34,828 nucleotides of DNA. Source: Oscillibacter sp. (lineage in GTDB: Bacteria; Bacillota; Clostridia; Oscillospirales; Oscillospiraceae). The DNA lies in assembly GCA_003487665.1 (NCBI GenBank), contig DNFA01000040.1, positions 1 through 34,828 of the forward strand. Direction: 5' to 3'. Below are positions 1 through 7,746 of the stretch, in pieces. Both the position numbers and the translations under genes were made by a program. Position 1 is the stretch's first letter. The number at the start of each line of letters is the position of its first letter. The notes below the pieces were generated by a model. That model had not been told where the DNA came from, made no database searches, and was given only the letters and a program-made list of their open reading frames with translations.

Positions 1-23
1 TTTTTTATTTTGCGATTTTGCAT

Positions 24-65
24 CAGCTTGTCAAAAAAGTCCGCTCGGACTTTTTTGACAAGCTG
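24..65. terminator. Perfect 20-bp palindrome, bidirectional terminator-like hairpin
   Basis: Arms 24-43 and 46-65 are exact reverse complements around a 2-base centre. The inner part reads A6-GTCC/GGAC-T6, so either strand gives a short GC stem followed by a U-run. It lies past the 3' end of the gene ending at 160 and could end transcripts from both sides. Confidence 0.6.
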
Positions 66-67
66 AA

Positions 68-102
68 CGCCTCAGGCCAACGGCCTGAGGCGTTGTTGTT
101 TT
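68..102 (+). terminator. Intrinsic terminator of an upstream + strand gene
   Basis: An 11-bp perfect stem (68-78 with 82-92, loop AAC) is followed on the + strand by TTGTTGTTTT. The tail is T-rich only on the + strand, so it probably serves a gene left of the window. A further 7-bp hairpin (136-142 with 146-152) follows before the minus-strand gene ends at 160. Confidence 0.6.
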
Positions 103-159
103 GGAATGCGGTCGTCCGCCCCTGCAGCGGGACGTAGGGGACGCCGTCCCCTGCGGACG

Positions 160-1926
160 TTACGCGGCGGCGTCCGGCTCCGCAGGCTCCTGCGGCTGCG
201 CAGGCTGCACCGGCGCGGCGGTGCGCTCCGCGCTGTCGGCGGTGAGGATGGTGCCCTCGCCGTCGGCGAAGCGGACGGTGACATAGTCGCCGGTGTTGTA
301 GATGACCACCTCCGGCTGGACGGCGGCGGAGATCACATAGTAGTGGCTGTCGCCGGTCAGGTGGAGGTAATACAGGGTGTTGCCGTCCACCACGGCGGAG
401 CGGATGTCGTCCAGCACGCCGGAGGCCTCGTTCTGTCCCGTCAGGGGCAGGTCGGCGTCATCGGCGGACACCAGACCCTTTTCCGCCAGAATACGGCGGT
501 AGTTGGCCTCGCACGAGGCCACCGTGTCGCCGGTGGCCACGATCTGATACTGGCTGACGTTGACCATGGCGTACATCTTCACCAGCTCGGCGGCGTCCTT
601 CAGCGCCATGAAATACGTGGGCTGGTCGGAGATGTTCAGCAGCAGGGGGAACGTGGCCGTGTACTTCATCTGCTGCACCTGACCCTGGGCGCTGTCCATG
701 GCGGAGTACTCCTTGGCGCCCGCCACCAGATAGAACCGCGTCTCCTTGGTGCGCTGGTTGGACAGGATGAAGCCGATGTTGGACTCGTCGGACACCACGG
801 AGGTGACGCCGGTGTACATGTACACGTCGTCGCCGATGGCGATGTAGTTATAGCCCTCGGTGGTGACGGTCACGTCCCGCTGGCCGAACAGGGAGTTGAT
901 GAAGCCGTTCACATACGCGCCGTGGTAGTCATACTGCTGCATGATCAGCTCGGCGGTGTAGACGTGATCCACCCAGTTGGGCACATCGCCGGTCTTGTAG
1001 TAGGCGCTCTCGCCGGTGACGGCGTTCACCAGCACCGCGCCGATGATGTCCCGCCCGCCGAACAGACCGATGGTGTGGCTGACACGGGGGCAGACCCACC
1101 ACGGGTCGCCGTTCTCGTCGATCTCAAAGGCCGGCTCGTCGAACATATAGGTGGGGTAGTGGAACCGCAGGTGGCGGTAGAGGTTGCGGCTGAAATGCTC
1201 GGCGGTGGTGTAGTGGATGCCGTCCTCCAGACGCACCACCTCCACATTCTGGGTCACCATGTCGATGAGCAGGTAGGCGGGCAAACCGTCGGCGCGGTTG
1301 TTCAGCCACTTGATGATGTCGCCGTAGCGCAGGGGCGTGACCCGCACGGGGCGACCCTGATAGTTGATCTGGGTGTAGTCGTCGGCTACCTCGAACTGGG
1401 ACACCATGTCCGCCAGCTCGCCCAGCTTGCGGTTGCCCAGCTTGGTGGCGGAGTTGGCGTCCAGCATGGGGATCTGGTCGTAGCTGATCTCCTCCACCTC
1501 GGCGGCGAAGTCGCCGTCGGTGACGGTCAGCAGGTCGCGGTAATCCCCGGCGCGGAACAGCTGCCAGCCGATCACCGCACCCACCAGCGCCGTGACCACC
1601 AGCGCCGCCGCTATGACCAGCGGCACGGTGCACTGCTTTTTCAGGAAGCCGAAGTAGCCCTTCATGCCGGTGCCCTGAAACCCGGAGGTCAGGATGGCGC
1701 AGCCGCCGTACACGGCGCACACCAGCAGCACGAAGACATAGAAATCCTCACTCTTTAGGCTGATGGGCGGCAGGACAACGTAGAAATACACGGCGGCGAA
1801 CACCAGCGTGACGGCGATGTTCAGCAGCGTCCGTCCCACCGGCGTACCCACGGCATGGCGCTCCCTTTTGGGGCGGGGCTGGCGGCCGAAGCCCTGGAAG
1901 TTGGGGTCGTTCCAATTTGTGTTCAT
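160..1926 (-). CDS. Membrane-anchored protein of unknown function, 588 aa
   Basis: I do not recognise the family. The protein starts with a short polar, Pro/Arg-rich cytoplasmic tail (residues 1-30). Three hydrophobic segments follow at about 34-53, 62-80 and 101-123, then a large soluble region to the C-terminus that ends in an Ala/Pro/Glu-rich tail. By the positive-inside rule the roughly 460-residue C-terminal region probably lies outside the membrane. No catalytic motif or cysteine pattern stands out. The ATG at 1926 is preceded by AAAGGA, and a sigma-A-like promoter sits at 1965-1993. It is a single-gene transcript on the same strand as clpC but separated from it by a strong terminator. 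The long clean reading frame and the promoter make it a real gene; a surface or envelope role is only inferred from topology. Confidence 0.85.
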   Translation of the reverse strand: MNTNWNDPNFQGFGRQPRPKRERHAVGTPVGRTLLNIAVTLVFAAVYFYVVLPPISLKSEDFYVFVLLVCAVYGGCAILTSGFQGTGMKGYFGFLKKQCTVPLVIAAALVVTALVGAVIGWQLFRAGDYRDLLTVTDGDFAAEVEEISYDQIPMLDANSATKLGNRKLGELADMVSQFEVADDYTQINYQGRPVRVTPLRYGDIIKWLNNRADGLPAYLLIDMVTQNVEVVRLEDGIHYTTAEHFSRNLYRHLRFHYPTYMFDEPAFEIDENGDPWWVCPRVSHTIGLFGGRDIIGAVLVNAVTGESAYYKTGDVPNWVDHVYTAELIMQQYDYHGAYVNGFINSLFGQRDVTVTTEGYNYIAIGDDVYMYTGVTSVVSDESNIGFILSNQRTKETRFYLVAGAKEYSAMDSAQGQVQQMKYTATFPLLLNISDQPTYFMALKDAAELVKMYAMVNVSQYQIVATGDTVASCEANYRRILAEKGLVSADDADLPLTGQNEASGVLDDIRSAVVDGNTLYYLHLTGDSHYYVISAAVQPEVVIYNTGDYVTVRFADGEGTILTADSAERTAAPVQPAQPQEPAEPDAAA

Positions 1927-1964
1927 AGACGTTCCTTTCTCTGTTGCATTTATGCTGTAAACAG

Positions 1965-1993
1965 ATTATACCCGAAACCGCACCGTTTGTACA
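1965..1993 (-). promoter_or_regulatory. Sigma-A promoter for the 588-aa membrane protein
   Basis: On the minus strand the -35 is TGTACA (1988-1993), the spacer is 17 bp and the -10 is a perfect TATAAT (1965-1970). The start codon is about 40 bases downstream. Confidence 0.6.
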
Positions 1994-2014
1994 GCGGCCT
2001 GCGACTGCACGGGC

Positions 2015-2046
2015 AAAAAATATCCCCCGGCGGCGCCGGGGGATAT
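2015..2046 (-). terminator. Intrinsic terminator of the ctsR-mcsA-clpC operon
   Basis: A 12-bp perfect GC-rich stem (2020-2031 with 2035-2046) is followed on the minus strand by a run of six T. It starts 8 bases after the clpC stop codon. Confidence 0.85.
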
Positions 2047-2053
2047 GCGGTTT

Positions 2054-4573
2054 TTACTTTTCTGCGGGGGTCTTGGCGTCCTCGGCAGGGGTCTCGGCGG
2101 GTGCCGCGGCTTCCGCCGCGTCCTTCGCAATGACCACCTTGCCGTCCCGCAGGCAGATGCGGGCGGTGTCGCCGGACTTCAGCTGACCCTCCAGCATCTG
2201 CTCGGCCACGGCGTCCTCCACCTGGTTCTGGATGGCGCGGCGCAGGGGACGTGCGCCGTACTGGGGATCAAAGCCGTCCTTGGCCAGCGCCTCCACCGCG
2301 TCGTCGTCCATGGCAAGGGTGATCCCCTGCTGCGCCATGCGCTTGCCGGTGATGGCCAGCATACGGCGGGCGATCTCCACGATGTTCTCCTGCGTCAGCT
2401 GACGGAACACGATGATCTCGTCGATACGGTTCAGGAACTCCGGGCGGAAGGTGTGCTTCAGGTCGGTCATGACCGCCTCGCGGATGCGGGCGAAGCGCGC
2501 CTCGTCGGACTCCGTCTCGTCCTTCTCCTTGCCGTCAAAGCCCAGCTTGGCGGCGTCGGCGGTGATGTTCCGCGCGCCCACGTTGGACGTCATGACGATG
2601 ACGGTGTTCTTGAAGTCCACGCGGCGACCCTGCGAGTCGGTGACAACGCCGTCCTCCAGGATCTGCAGCAGGATGTTCCACACATCCTCGTGTGCCTTCT
2701 CGATCTCGTCGAACAGCACCACGGAGTAGGGCTTACGGCGCACCTTCTCGGTCAGCTGGCCGCCCTCCTCGTGACCCACATAGCCGGGAGGCGAGCCGAT
2801 CAGGCGGGAGACGGTGTGCTTCTCCATGTACTCGGACATGTCGATACGCACCATGGCGTTCTCGTCACCGAACATGGCCTCAGCCAGCGTCTTGCACAGC
2901 TCGGTCTTGCCCACGCCCGTGGGACCCAGGAACAGGAAGGAGCCGATGGGCCGCTTGGGGTCCTTCAGACCCACACGGCTGCGGCGGATGGCCTTGGCCA
3001 CGGCGGTCACGGCGTCGTCCTGCCCCACCACACGCTGGTGGAGCTTCTCCTCCAGCTTCAGCAGGCGCATGGACTCATCCTCGGTGAGCCGGGTGACGGG
3101 GATGCCCGTCCAGCCGGCCACCACCTTGGCGATGTCGTCCGCGGTGACGGTGCCCCTGTTCTGGGACAGGCTCTTCCGCCAGTTCTCCCGCTCGATGTCC
3201 ACCTGCTCCTGATAGTTCTTCTCGATGTCACGCAGCTGCGCGGCCTTCTCAAAGTCCTGAGCGGCGATGGCGTCGTTCTTCTCCCGGTGCAGGGTACTGA
3301 TCTTCTCCTCCAGCGCCTTCAGGTCGGGGGAGGAGCTCTCGGCGGTCATGCGCACCTGAGACGCAGCCTCGTCCATCAGGTCGATGGCCTTGTCCGGCAG
3401 GAACCGGTCGCCGATGTACCGCTTGGACAGCTGCACGGCAGCGTCCAGCGCCTCGTCGGTGATGGTCAGCTTGTGGTGCGCCTCATACCGGTCGCGCAGA
3501 CCCTTCAGGATCTCCAGCGTGGCCTCCGGCGTAGGCTCACCCACGGTGACGGGCTGGAACCGGCGCTCCAGCGCCGCGTCCTTCTCAATGTACTTGCGGT
3601 ACTCGTTCAGGGTGGTGGCGCCGACAACGCGGATCTCGCCGCGGCTCAGAGCGGGCTTGAGGATGTTGGCAGCGTCCACAGCGCCCTCGGCGGAGCCTGC
3701 GCCCACGATGGTGTGCAGCTCGTCGATGAACAGGATCACGTTGCCGTCCTTCTTCACCTCGTTCAGGGTGTTCTTGATGCGCTCCTCGAACTCGCCGCGG
3801 TACTTGGTGCCGGCCACCATGCCGCTCAGGTCAAGGGACAGGATGCGCTTGTCCAGCAGCTCCTCGGGCACGTCGCCGGAGGCGATGCGCTCGGCCAGAC
3901 CCTCGGCGATGGCCGTCTTGCCCACGCCCGGCTCACCGATGAGCACGGGGTTGTTCTTGCTGCGGCGGGAGAGGATCTGAATGACCCTCTGGATCTCCTT
4001 ATCCCGCCCGATGACGGGATCCAGCTTGCCGGAACGGGCGGCCTCGGTCAGGTCGCGGGTGTACTCGGCCAGCGCCTTGTTCTTCTTGTCCGCCTCGCGG
4101 CCGGGCGCGGCGGTGCCGGCGGGAACGGTGCGGGACAGGTCGCCCACGCGCTTCACCACGGCGCTGTACATCTTGTTGGGATCGACGCCCACGGTGCGCA
4201 GAATGCGCAGACCCATGTTGCCGCCCTCCCGCAGGATGCCCATCAGCAGATGGGCGGTGCCGATGGCGCTGCTGCCCATGCGGGCAGCCTCGGACACAGC
4301 CAGCTCCACCACGCTCTTGGCGCGGGGCGTAAGACCCTGACTGGGCGCGGCGCCGGACACGCCCTTGCCCACGCTGCGCTGCAGCACGGAGCAGACCATC
4401 TCATCGGTCACGCCGAACTCGGACAGCACGCGGTGCGCCACGCCGTCCTCCTCGCGGATCAGACCCAGCAGCAGATGCTCGGAGCCCACGTAGCCGTGGC
4501 CCAGCTCCTCCGCCGCTTCCTGACTCAGTCGCAGAGCTTCCTCTGCACGGGGGGTGAATTTATTCTCAGACAT
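2054..4573 (-). CDS. clpC: ATP-dependent Clp protease ATP-binding subunit ClpC (Hsp100 AAA+ unfoldase)
   Basis: ClpC unfolds misfolded or regulatory proteins and feeds them to the ClpP peptidase in the cytoplasm. The protein is 839 aa, close to the usual 810-850. In order it has the double Clp N-domain (about 1-145), AAA domain 1 with Walker A GEPGVGKT (213-220) and Walker B ending IDE (about 283-285), the middle domain with a UVR motif (about 418-455) where McsA-type adaptors act, AAA domain 2 with GPTGVGKT (550-557) and Walker B LFDE (620-623), an LGF tripeptide (677-679) at the ClpP-docking loop position, and the D2-small domain. The C-terminus ends in an Ala/Pro/Glu-rich tail. It is the last gene of the CtsR operon, 45 bp after mcsA and with no mcsB between. 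The ribosome binding site is a weak GGGAAG. Confidence 0.97.
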   Translation of the reverse strand: MSENKFTPRAEEALRLSQEAAEELGHGYVGSEHLLLGLIREEDGVAHRVLSEFGVTDEMVCSVLQRSVGKGVSGAAPSQGLTPRAKSVVELAVSEAARMGSSAIGTAHLLMGILREGGNMGLRILRTVGVDPNKMYSAVVKRVGDLSRTVPAGTAAPGREADKKNKALAEYTRDLTEAARSGKLDPVIGRDKEIQRVIQILSRRSKNNPVLIGEPGVGKTAIAEGLAERIASGDVPEELLDKRILSLDLSGMVAGTKYRGEFEERIKNTLNEVKKDGNVILFIDELHTIVGAGSAEGAVDAANILKPALSRGEIRVVGATTLNEYRKYIEKDAALERRFQPVTVGEPTPEATLEILKGLRDRYEAHHKLTITDEALDAAVQLSKRYIGDRFLPDKAIDLMDEAASQVRMTAESSSPDLKALEEKISTLHREKNDAIAAQDFEKAAQLRDIEKNYQEQVDIERENWRKSLSQNRGTVTADDIAKVVAGWTGIPVTRLTEDESMRLLKLEEKLHQRVVGQDDAVTAVAKAIRRSRVGLKDPKRPIGSFLFLGPTGVGKTELCKTLAEAMFGDENAMVRIDMSEYMEKHTVSRLIGSPPGYVGHEEGGQLTEKVRRKPYSVVLFDEIEKAHEDVWNILLQILEDGVVTDSQGRRVDFKNTVIVMTSNVGARNITADAAKLGFDGKEKDETESDEARFARIREAVMTDLKHTFRPEFLNRIDEIIVFRQLTQENIVEIARRMLAITGKRMAQQGITLAMDDDAVEALAKDGFDPQYGARPLRRAIQNQVEDAVAEQMLEGQLKSGDTARICLRDGKVVIAKDAAEAAAPAETPAEDAKTPAEK

Positions 4574-4618
4574 AAAGGAACACTTCCCTTCGATTTGTTA
4601 TGTAGTGCGGCGCAGCCT

Positions 4619-5068
4619 TTAAGAGGCCTTGCCGTTCAGGGACTTCAGCTCGTCCCGCAGGCGGGCGGCATCCTCGTACCGCTCCTCCTCCACGGCGTTG
4701 TGGAGCTGCGTCTGCAGCGCGTTGCGCTTGCGCTCCAGCGCCAGAGACATGGCCTCGTCATGGGGCAGCAGATCGTCCCTGGCGGGGCTTTCGGGGTCGG
4801 CGCTCTGCGCCTGCTCCAGCACGTCCACCGGCTGGGGGAACTCCGTCAGCATCCGGCTGCCAAAGCCGCCGAAGAACGGCTCCAGCATACGGAACGGACG
4901 GTCGAACCAGTCATCGTTGAACCAGCTGCTCATGCGGCCGGACATGGAACCGGCATAGCCCATGGCGCGGGCACAGTCGGGGCAGAGGTGCGTCTCGGTC
5001 ACTCTGCCGTTGATATTGCTCTTATAGTAGAACGTAGCCTCGTTCTTACCGCAGCGATCACATTTCAT
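4619..5068 (-). CDS. mcsA: McsA-like zinc-binding UVR-domain protein
   Basis: In Bacillus, McsA activates the arginine kinase McsB and helps CtsR and ClpC function during heat and oxidative stress. This 149-aa protein has N-terminal zinc-finger pairs CDRC (about residues 3-6) and CPDC (about 29-32), a Gly/Phe-rich linker, and a C-terminal UVR motif (about residues 115-145) that matches the UVR in ClpC. B. subtilis McsA has two such CXXC pairs in each of two fingers, so this is a shortened version. I prefer the ATG at 5068 because GGAGG lies 8 bases upstream; an ATG at 5074 is only 2 bases from GGAGG. It lies between ctsR and clpC. With no mcsB beside it, it more likely works directly on ClpC or CtsR than through arginine phosphorylation; this is inference. 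Confidence 0.88.
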   Translation of the reverse strand: MKCDRCGKNEATFYYKSNINGRVTETHLCPDCARAMGYAGSMSGRMSSWFNDDWFDRPFRMLEPFFGGFGSRMLTEFPQPVDVLEQAQSADPESPARDDLLPHDEAMSLALERKRNALQTQLHNAVEEERYEDAARLRDELKSLNGKAS

Positions 5069-5092
5069 AATCATAACCTCCTTGCTCCGCCG

Positions 5093-5566
5093 TCAGACGG
5101 AATGGATCAGAATTTGCTTGAATATATCGGCGCGCAGCGCGTCGCGGCTCTCCGGCGGCGCCGCCTGCAAGGCTCGTGCGCCGGTGGCGGACAGCAGCGC
5201 CTGTCCCAGCTCGTGGCTGACAGCCTCGGACTGCACCAGGTTCTGCACCATGGCGCGGGCGCTGGCCGCGTCCAGCCGGCTGCCGACGGAGTTGATGACG
5301 TGCATCAGCAGCGTCTGCCGATCCACCTGTACGCGGGTGATGCGGATGTAACCGCCGCCGCCCCGCCGGGACTCCACGATGTAGCCGTGCTCCGGCGAAA
5401 ACCGGGTGGACATGACGTAGTTGATCTGGCTGGGCACGCAGTTGAACCGCTGCGCCAGATCGCTGCGCTGCAGCTCCAGCGCACCGCCCGCCTGATCTAA
5501 CTCCTGCTGGATGAACCCAGCGATAATATCGGAAATACCCAAATCCTCGCCGCCTTTCGTTTGCAT
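5093..5566 (-). CDS. ctsR: CtsR, class III heat-shock repressor
   Basis: CtsR is a dimeric winged-helix repressor of clp genes that releases DNA on heat shock. The 157-aa protein carries the family hallmarks: an N-terminal ISDII helix, the recognition region VPSQINYV, and the wing ESRRGGGGYIRI, whose glycine loop acts as the thermosensor in Bacillus. The C-terminal half is the helical domain bound by McsA/McsB and ClpC in other species. It is the first gene of ctsR-mcsA-clpC, with two CtsR boxes around its promoter, so autoregulation is expected. The start is uncertain: the ATG at 5566 has no clear Shine-Dalgarno sequence, and a TTG at 5542 would begin right before GISDII. Confidence 0.95.
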   Translation of the reverse strand: MQTKGGEDLGISDIIAGFIQQELDQAGGALELQRSDLAQRFNCVPSQINYVMSTRFSPEHGYIVESRRGGGGYIRITRVQVDRQTLLMHVINSVGSRLDAASARAMVQNLVQSEAVSHELGQALLSATGARALQAAPPESRDALRADIFKQILIHSV

Positions 5567-5587
5567 CTCTCGGTCAAGCTCGGCTCA

Positions 5588-5610
5588 TTTGACTTTGCCT
5601 TTCTTTGACC
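5588..5610 (-). promoter_or_regulatory. CtsR operator, downstream of the -10
   Basis: On the minus strand GGTCAAA (5604-5610), GAA, then AGGCAAA (5594-5600, one mismatch) and a further AGTCAAA (5588-5594) match the CtsR heptad pattern RGTCAAA-NAN-RGTCAAA. The site lies at about the transcription start, where binding would block initiation. Confidence 0.75.
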
Positions 5611-5618
5611 TTGAGCAT

Positions 5619-5647
5619 ATATTACACCGTCCTTCCTGCTTTGTCAA
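5619..5647 (-). promoter_or_regulatory. Sigma-A promoter of the ctsR operon
   Basis: On the minus strand the -35 is a perfect TTGACA (5642-5647), the spacer is 17 bp and the -10 is TAATAT (5619-5624). CtsR boxes lie on both sides. Confidence 0.8.
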
Positions 5648-5655
5648 TAGGGTAA

Positions 5656-5672
5656 TTTGACTTTCTTTGACT
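5656..5672 (-). promoter_or_regulatory. CtsR operator, upstream of the -35 (perfect match)
   Basis: AGTCAAA-GAA-AGTCAAA on the minus strand fits the CtsR consensus at every defined position. It sits 8 bp upstream of the -35. Confidence 0.85.
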
Positions 5673-5737
5673 TTAATTGTAAACATTTTGTGAACGAAAA
5701 GACCCGGGGTCAGGGTCGTCTGCCCGCCCCCGCAGGC

Positions 5738-5768
5738 AAAAAAGGGAGACGCGCTGCGCGCGTCTCCC
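5738..5768 (-). terminator. Intrinsic terminator of the small P-loop ATPase gene
   Basis: A 10-bp stem (5744-5753 with 5759-5768) is followed on the minus strand by TTTTTT. It begins 15 bases after the stop and insulates the ctsR promoter. Confidence 0.85.
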
Positions 5769-5783
5769 TCGTCTGTCTGTAAT

Positions 5784-6194
5784 TCAAATGTACTGCTTCA
5801 TGCCCTCGGTGGCGGTGTCCTCGTCAGCGCTGATGGTGACGGTGAACTTCACGCCGTTCTGCTCGCTGAAGCGATCCAGCCAGTGCAGGAACGTCTCCAC
5901 CGCCTGCAGGTCGGTGCTGCCAGCGATCTTGCACAGATTGTCCACGAACACATGGGAAATATCGTAATTGCCGGCGTACAGGCCGCACAGGAACCCGCGC
6001 AGGCAGTCAAAAGAATCCACATTATACTCACCGGCGTTGACCAGACGGACGTTGTAGCTGACGTCGTAGGTCATGTCGCCCTTGGGCTCGATGCACACCA
6101 CGCTGCCGGATTCGGACTCCACGCTGGTGTGGATCAGCTCGATGAGCTGCTTGGTTTTACCGGCACCGTTGGCGCCCATGATCAGTCTAACCAT
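5784..6194 (-). CDS. Small P-loop ATPase/NTPase of unknown function, 136 aa
   Basis: The protein opens almost directly with a Walker A motif, GANGAGKT (residues 7-14), followed by a basic/hydrophobic helix. A strand HVFVD (about 81-85) could be the Walker B, and a second hydrophobic strand (FTVTIS, about 117-122) fits a RecA-like or thymidine-kinase-like core sheet. At 136 residues it is little more than a minimal nucleotide-binding fold with no extra domain, so it may act on or with a partner. The ATG is preceded by AAAGGAGTG. It has its own promoter candidate (6243-6271) and its own terminator, so it is a single-gene unit upstream of the ctsR operon. No function can be assigned from sequence. 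Confidence 0.85.
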   Translation of the reverse strand: MVRLIMGANGAGKTKQLIELIHTSVESESGSVVCIEPKGDMTYDVSYNVRLVNAGEYNVDSFDCLRGFLCGLYAGNYDISHVFVDNLCKIAGSTDLQAVETFLHWLDRFSEQNGVKFTVTISADEDTATEGMKQYI

Positions 6195-6242
6195 AAGAAA
6201 TCACTCCTTTGTCTTTGGTAGAGACGCTCTGTCCCCGCATAC

Positions 6243-6271
6243 AGCATACCATACCCACGGGGAAATAGCAA
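6243..6271 (-). promoter_or_regulatory. Promoter candidate for the small P-loop ATPase
   Basis: TTGCTA (6266-6271), 17 bp, TATGCT (6243-6248) on the minus strand. Both hexamers deviate from consensus. Confidence 0.4.
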
Positions 6272-6276
6272 TGCAG

Positions 6277-6295
6277 AAAAATAAGAGTTATTTTT
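6277..6295. terminator. Weak AT-only hairpin after pgi
   Basis: AAAAATAA / TTATTTTT around GAG is symmetrical on both strands and lies just after the pgi stop at 6304. With no GC in the stem it is a weak terminator at best. Confidence 0.3.
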
Positions 6296-6303
6296 GGGCA
6301 CTT

Positions 6304-7641
6304 TTACTTTTCCAGCTTCCGCAGCAGCTCACTGCGCAGCTCCTCGTAGCCGGGCTTGCCCAGCAGAGCGAACATGTTCTTCTTGTACGCCTCCACGCCG
6401 GGCTGGTCGAAGGGGTTCACGTCCAGCAGGTACCCGGACAGGCCGCAGGCGTACTCGAAGAAGTAGATCAGCCCGCCCAGCGTCTGCTCGTTCAGAGAGC
6501 CGGTCTGCAGCGTCACGTTGGGCACACCGCCCTCCACGTGCGCCAGCAGCGTGCCGTCCATGGCCTGGCGGCAGATGAAGTCCATGCTCTTGCCCGCCAG
6601 GAAGTTCAGGCCGTCGCCGTTGCCCTCGTCGAAGGGGACGGGATTCTCGTTTTTGGAGGCGCCGAAGCGTACCACCGTCTCGAACAGGTGCCGCTCGCCC
6701 TGCTGGATATACTGCCCCATGGAGTGCAGGTCGGCGGTGAATTCCACGCTGGCGGGGAACAGACCCTTGTTCTCCTTGCCCTCGGACTCGCCGTACAGCT
6801 GCTTCCACCACTCGGACATGAACCGGAAGCAGGGCTCATAGGCGGCCAGCAGCTCGATCTTCTTGCCGGTGCGGTACATCTCGTACCGCGCCCCGGCGTA
6901 CTGCCACGCGGGGTTGGCGTTTATGTCCGCCAGCGCGCAGGTGCCCATCATGTCCGCGGCACCGGCCATCAGCGCGTCGATGTCGATACCGGCCACGGCG
7001 ATGGGCAGCAGACCCACGGCGGTGAGCACGCTGTACCGCCCGCCGATGTTGTCGGGCACCACGAACTCCTCGTAGCCCTTCTGATCGGCCAGAGATTTCA
7101 GCGCGCCCTTATGGGCGTCGGTGGTGGCGTAGATGCGGCTGGCTGCGCCCTCGGCGCCGTATTTCTTCTCCAGCAGCTCCCGGAAGAAGCGGAAAGCCAC
7201 CGCCGGCTCCGTGGTAGTGCCGGACTTGGAGATGACGTTCACGGAGAAGTCCACGCCGTCCACCAGCTCCATGACCTCGGTGAGCGCGTCGGAGCTGAGA
7301 CCGTTGCCGATGAAGTAGATGTTGGGGGTGTCCTTCTTCTTCAGGTTGTAGTTGGGGGAGCGCAGGCACTCGATCACGCCCCGGGCGCCCAGATAGGAGC
7401 CGCCGATGCCGATGACCACCAGCGCCTGAGAATCGCGCTGTATCTTCTTCGCCGCCGCCTTGATGCGGGCGAACTCCGCCTTGTCATAGTCCTCCGGCAG
7501 GCGCACCCAGCCGGTAAACTCGCCGCCGGCGCCGCTGCCGGTCTGGAGCCGGTCATGGGCGATGCGCAGGCGCGGGGACAGCGCCGCCTCGTAGGGCAGG
7601 GGGATAAAGCTGCGGACATTTTGCAGATCGACCTGTATCAT
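6304..7641 (-). CDS. pgi: Glucose-6-phosphate isomerase
   Basis: Interconverts glucose-6-phosphate and fructose-6-phosphate in glycolysis and gluconeogenesis. The 445-aa product fits the short bacterial Pgi type (about 450 aa). Visible family signatures include the phosphate-binding strand VVIGIGGSYLG (about residues 75-85), the SKSGTTTEP loop (about 138-146), the DNIGGRYSVLT signature (about 197-207), and a C-terminal Lys in VEAYKKNMFALLG. The start at 7641 is set by GAGGAGGT seven bases upstream; the reading frame stays open further upstream but that part lacks a ribosome binding site and family similarity. It follows the carboxypeptidase gene on the same strand and has its own promoter in the 105-bp gap. 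Confidence 0.96.
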   Translation of the reverse strand: MIQVDLQNVRSFIPLPYEAALSPRLRIAHDRLQTGSGAGGEFTGWVRLPEDYDKAEFARIKAAAKKIQRDSQALVVIGIGGSYLGARGVIECLRSPNYNLKKKDTPNIYFIGNGLSSDALTEVMELVDGVDFSVNVISKSGTTTEPAVAFRFFRELLEKKYGAEGAASRIYATTDAHKGALKSLADQKGYEEFVVPDNIGGRYSVLTAVGLLPIAVAGIDIDALMAGAADMMGTCALADINANPAWQYAGARYEMYRTGKKIELLAAYEPCFRFMSEWWKQLYGESEGKENKGLFPASVEFTADLHSMGQYIQQGERHLFETVVRFGASKNENPVPFDEGNGDGLNFLAGKSMDFICRQAMDGTLLAHVEGGVPNVTLQTGSLNEQTLGGLIYFFEYACGLSGYLLDVNPFDQPGVEAYKKNMFALLGKPGYEELRSELLRKLEK

Positions 7642-7678
7642 AATAAGTACCTCCTCGGGTGTATATCTGATTTGCCCT

Positions 7679-7707
7679 ATATTACAACGTTTCCGGTGAA
7701 AATACAA
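7679..7707 (-). promoter_or_regulatory. Sigma-A promoter for pgi
   Basis: TTGTAT (7702-7707), 17-bp spacer, TAATAT (7679-7684) on the minus strand, about 35 bases before the pgi start. Confidence 0.55.
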
Positions 7708-7746
7708 GGGGAATTTCGGCACATTTGCAGGGATATCCCTCCGTTT

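Noticed and set aside
2045..5500. A very long open frame on the + strand opposite clpC
   Set aside because: Antisense shadow created by high GC3 in clpC; it is rich in His, Leu, Gly and Val, has no ribosome binding site and overlaps three certain genes.
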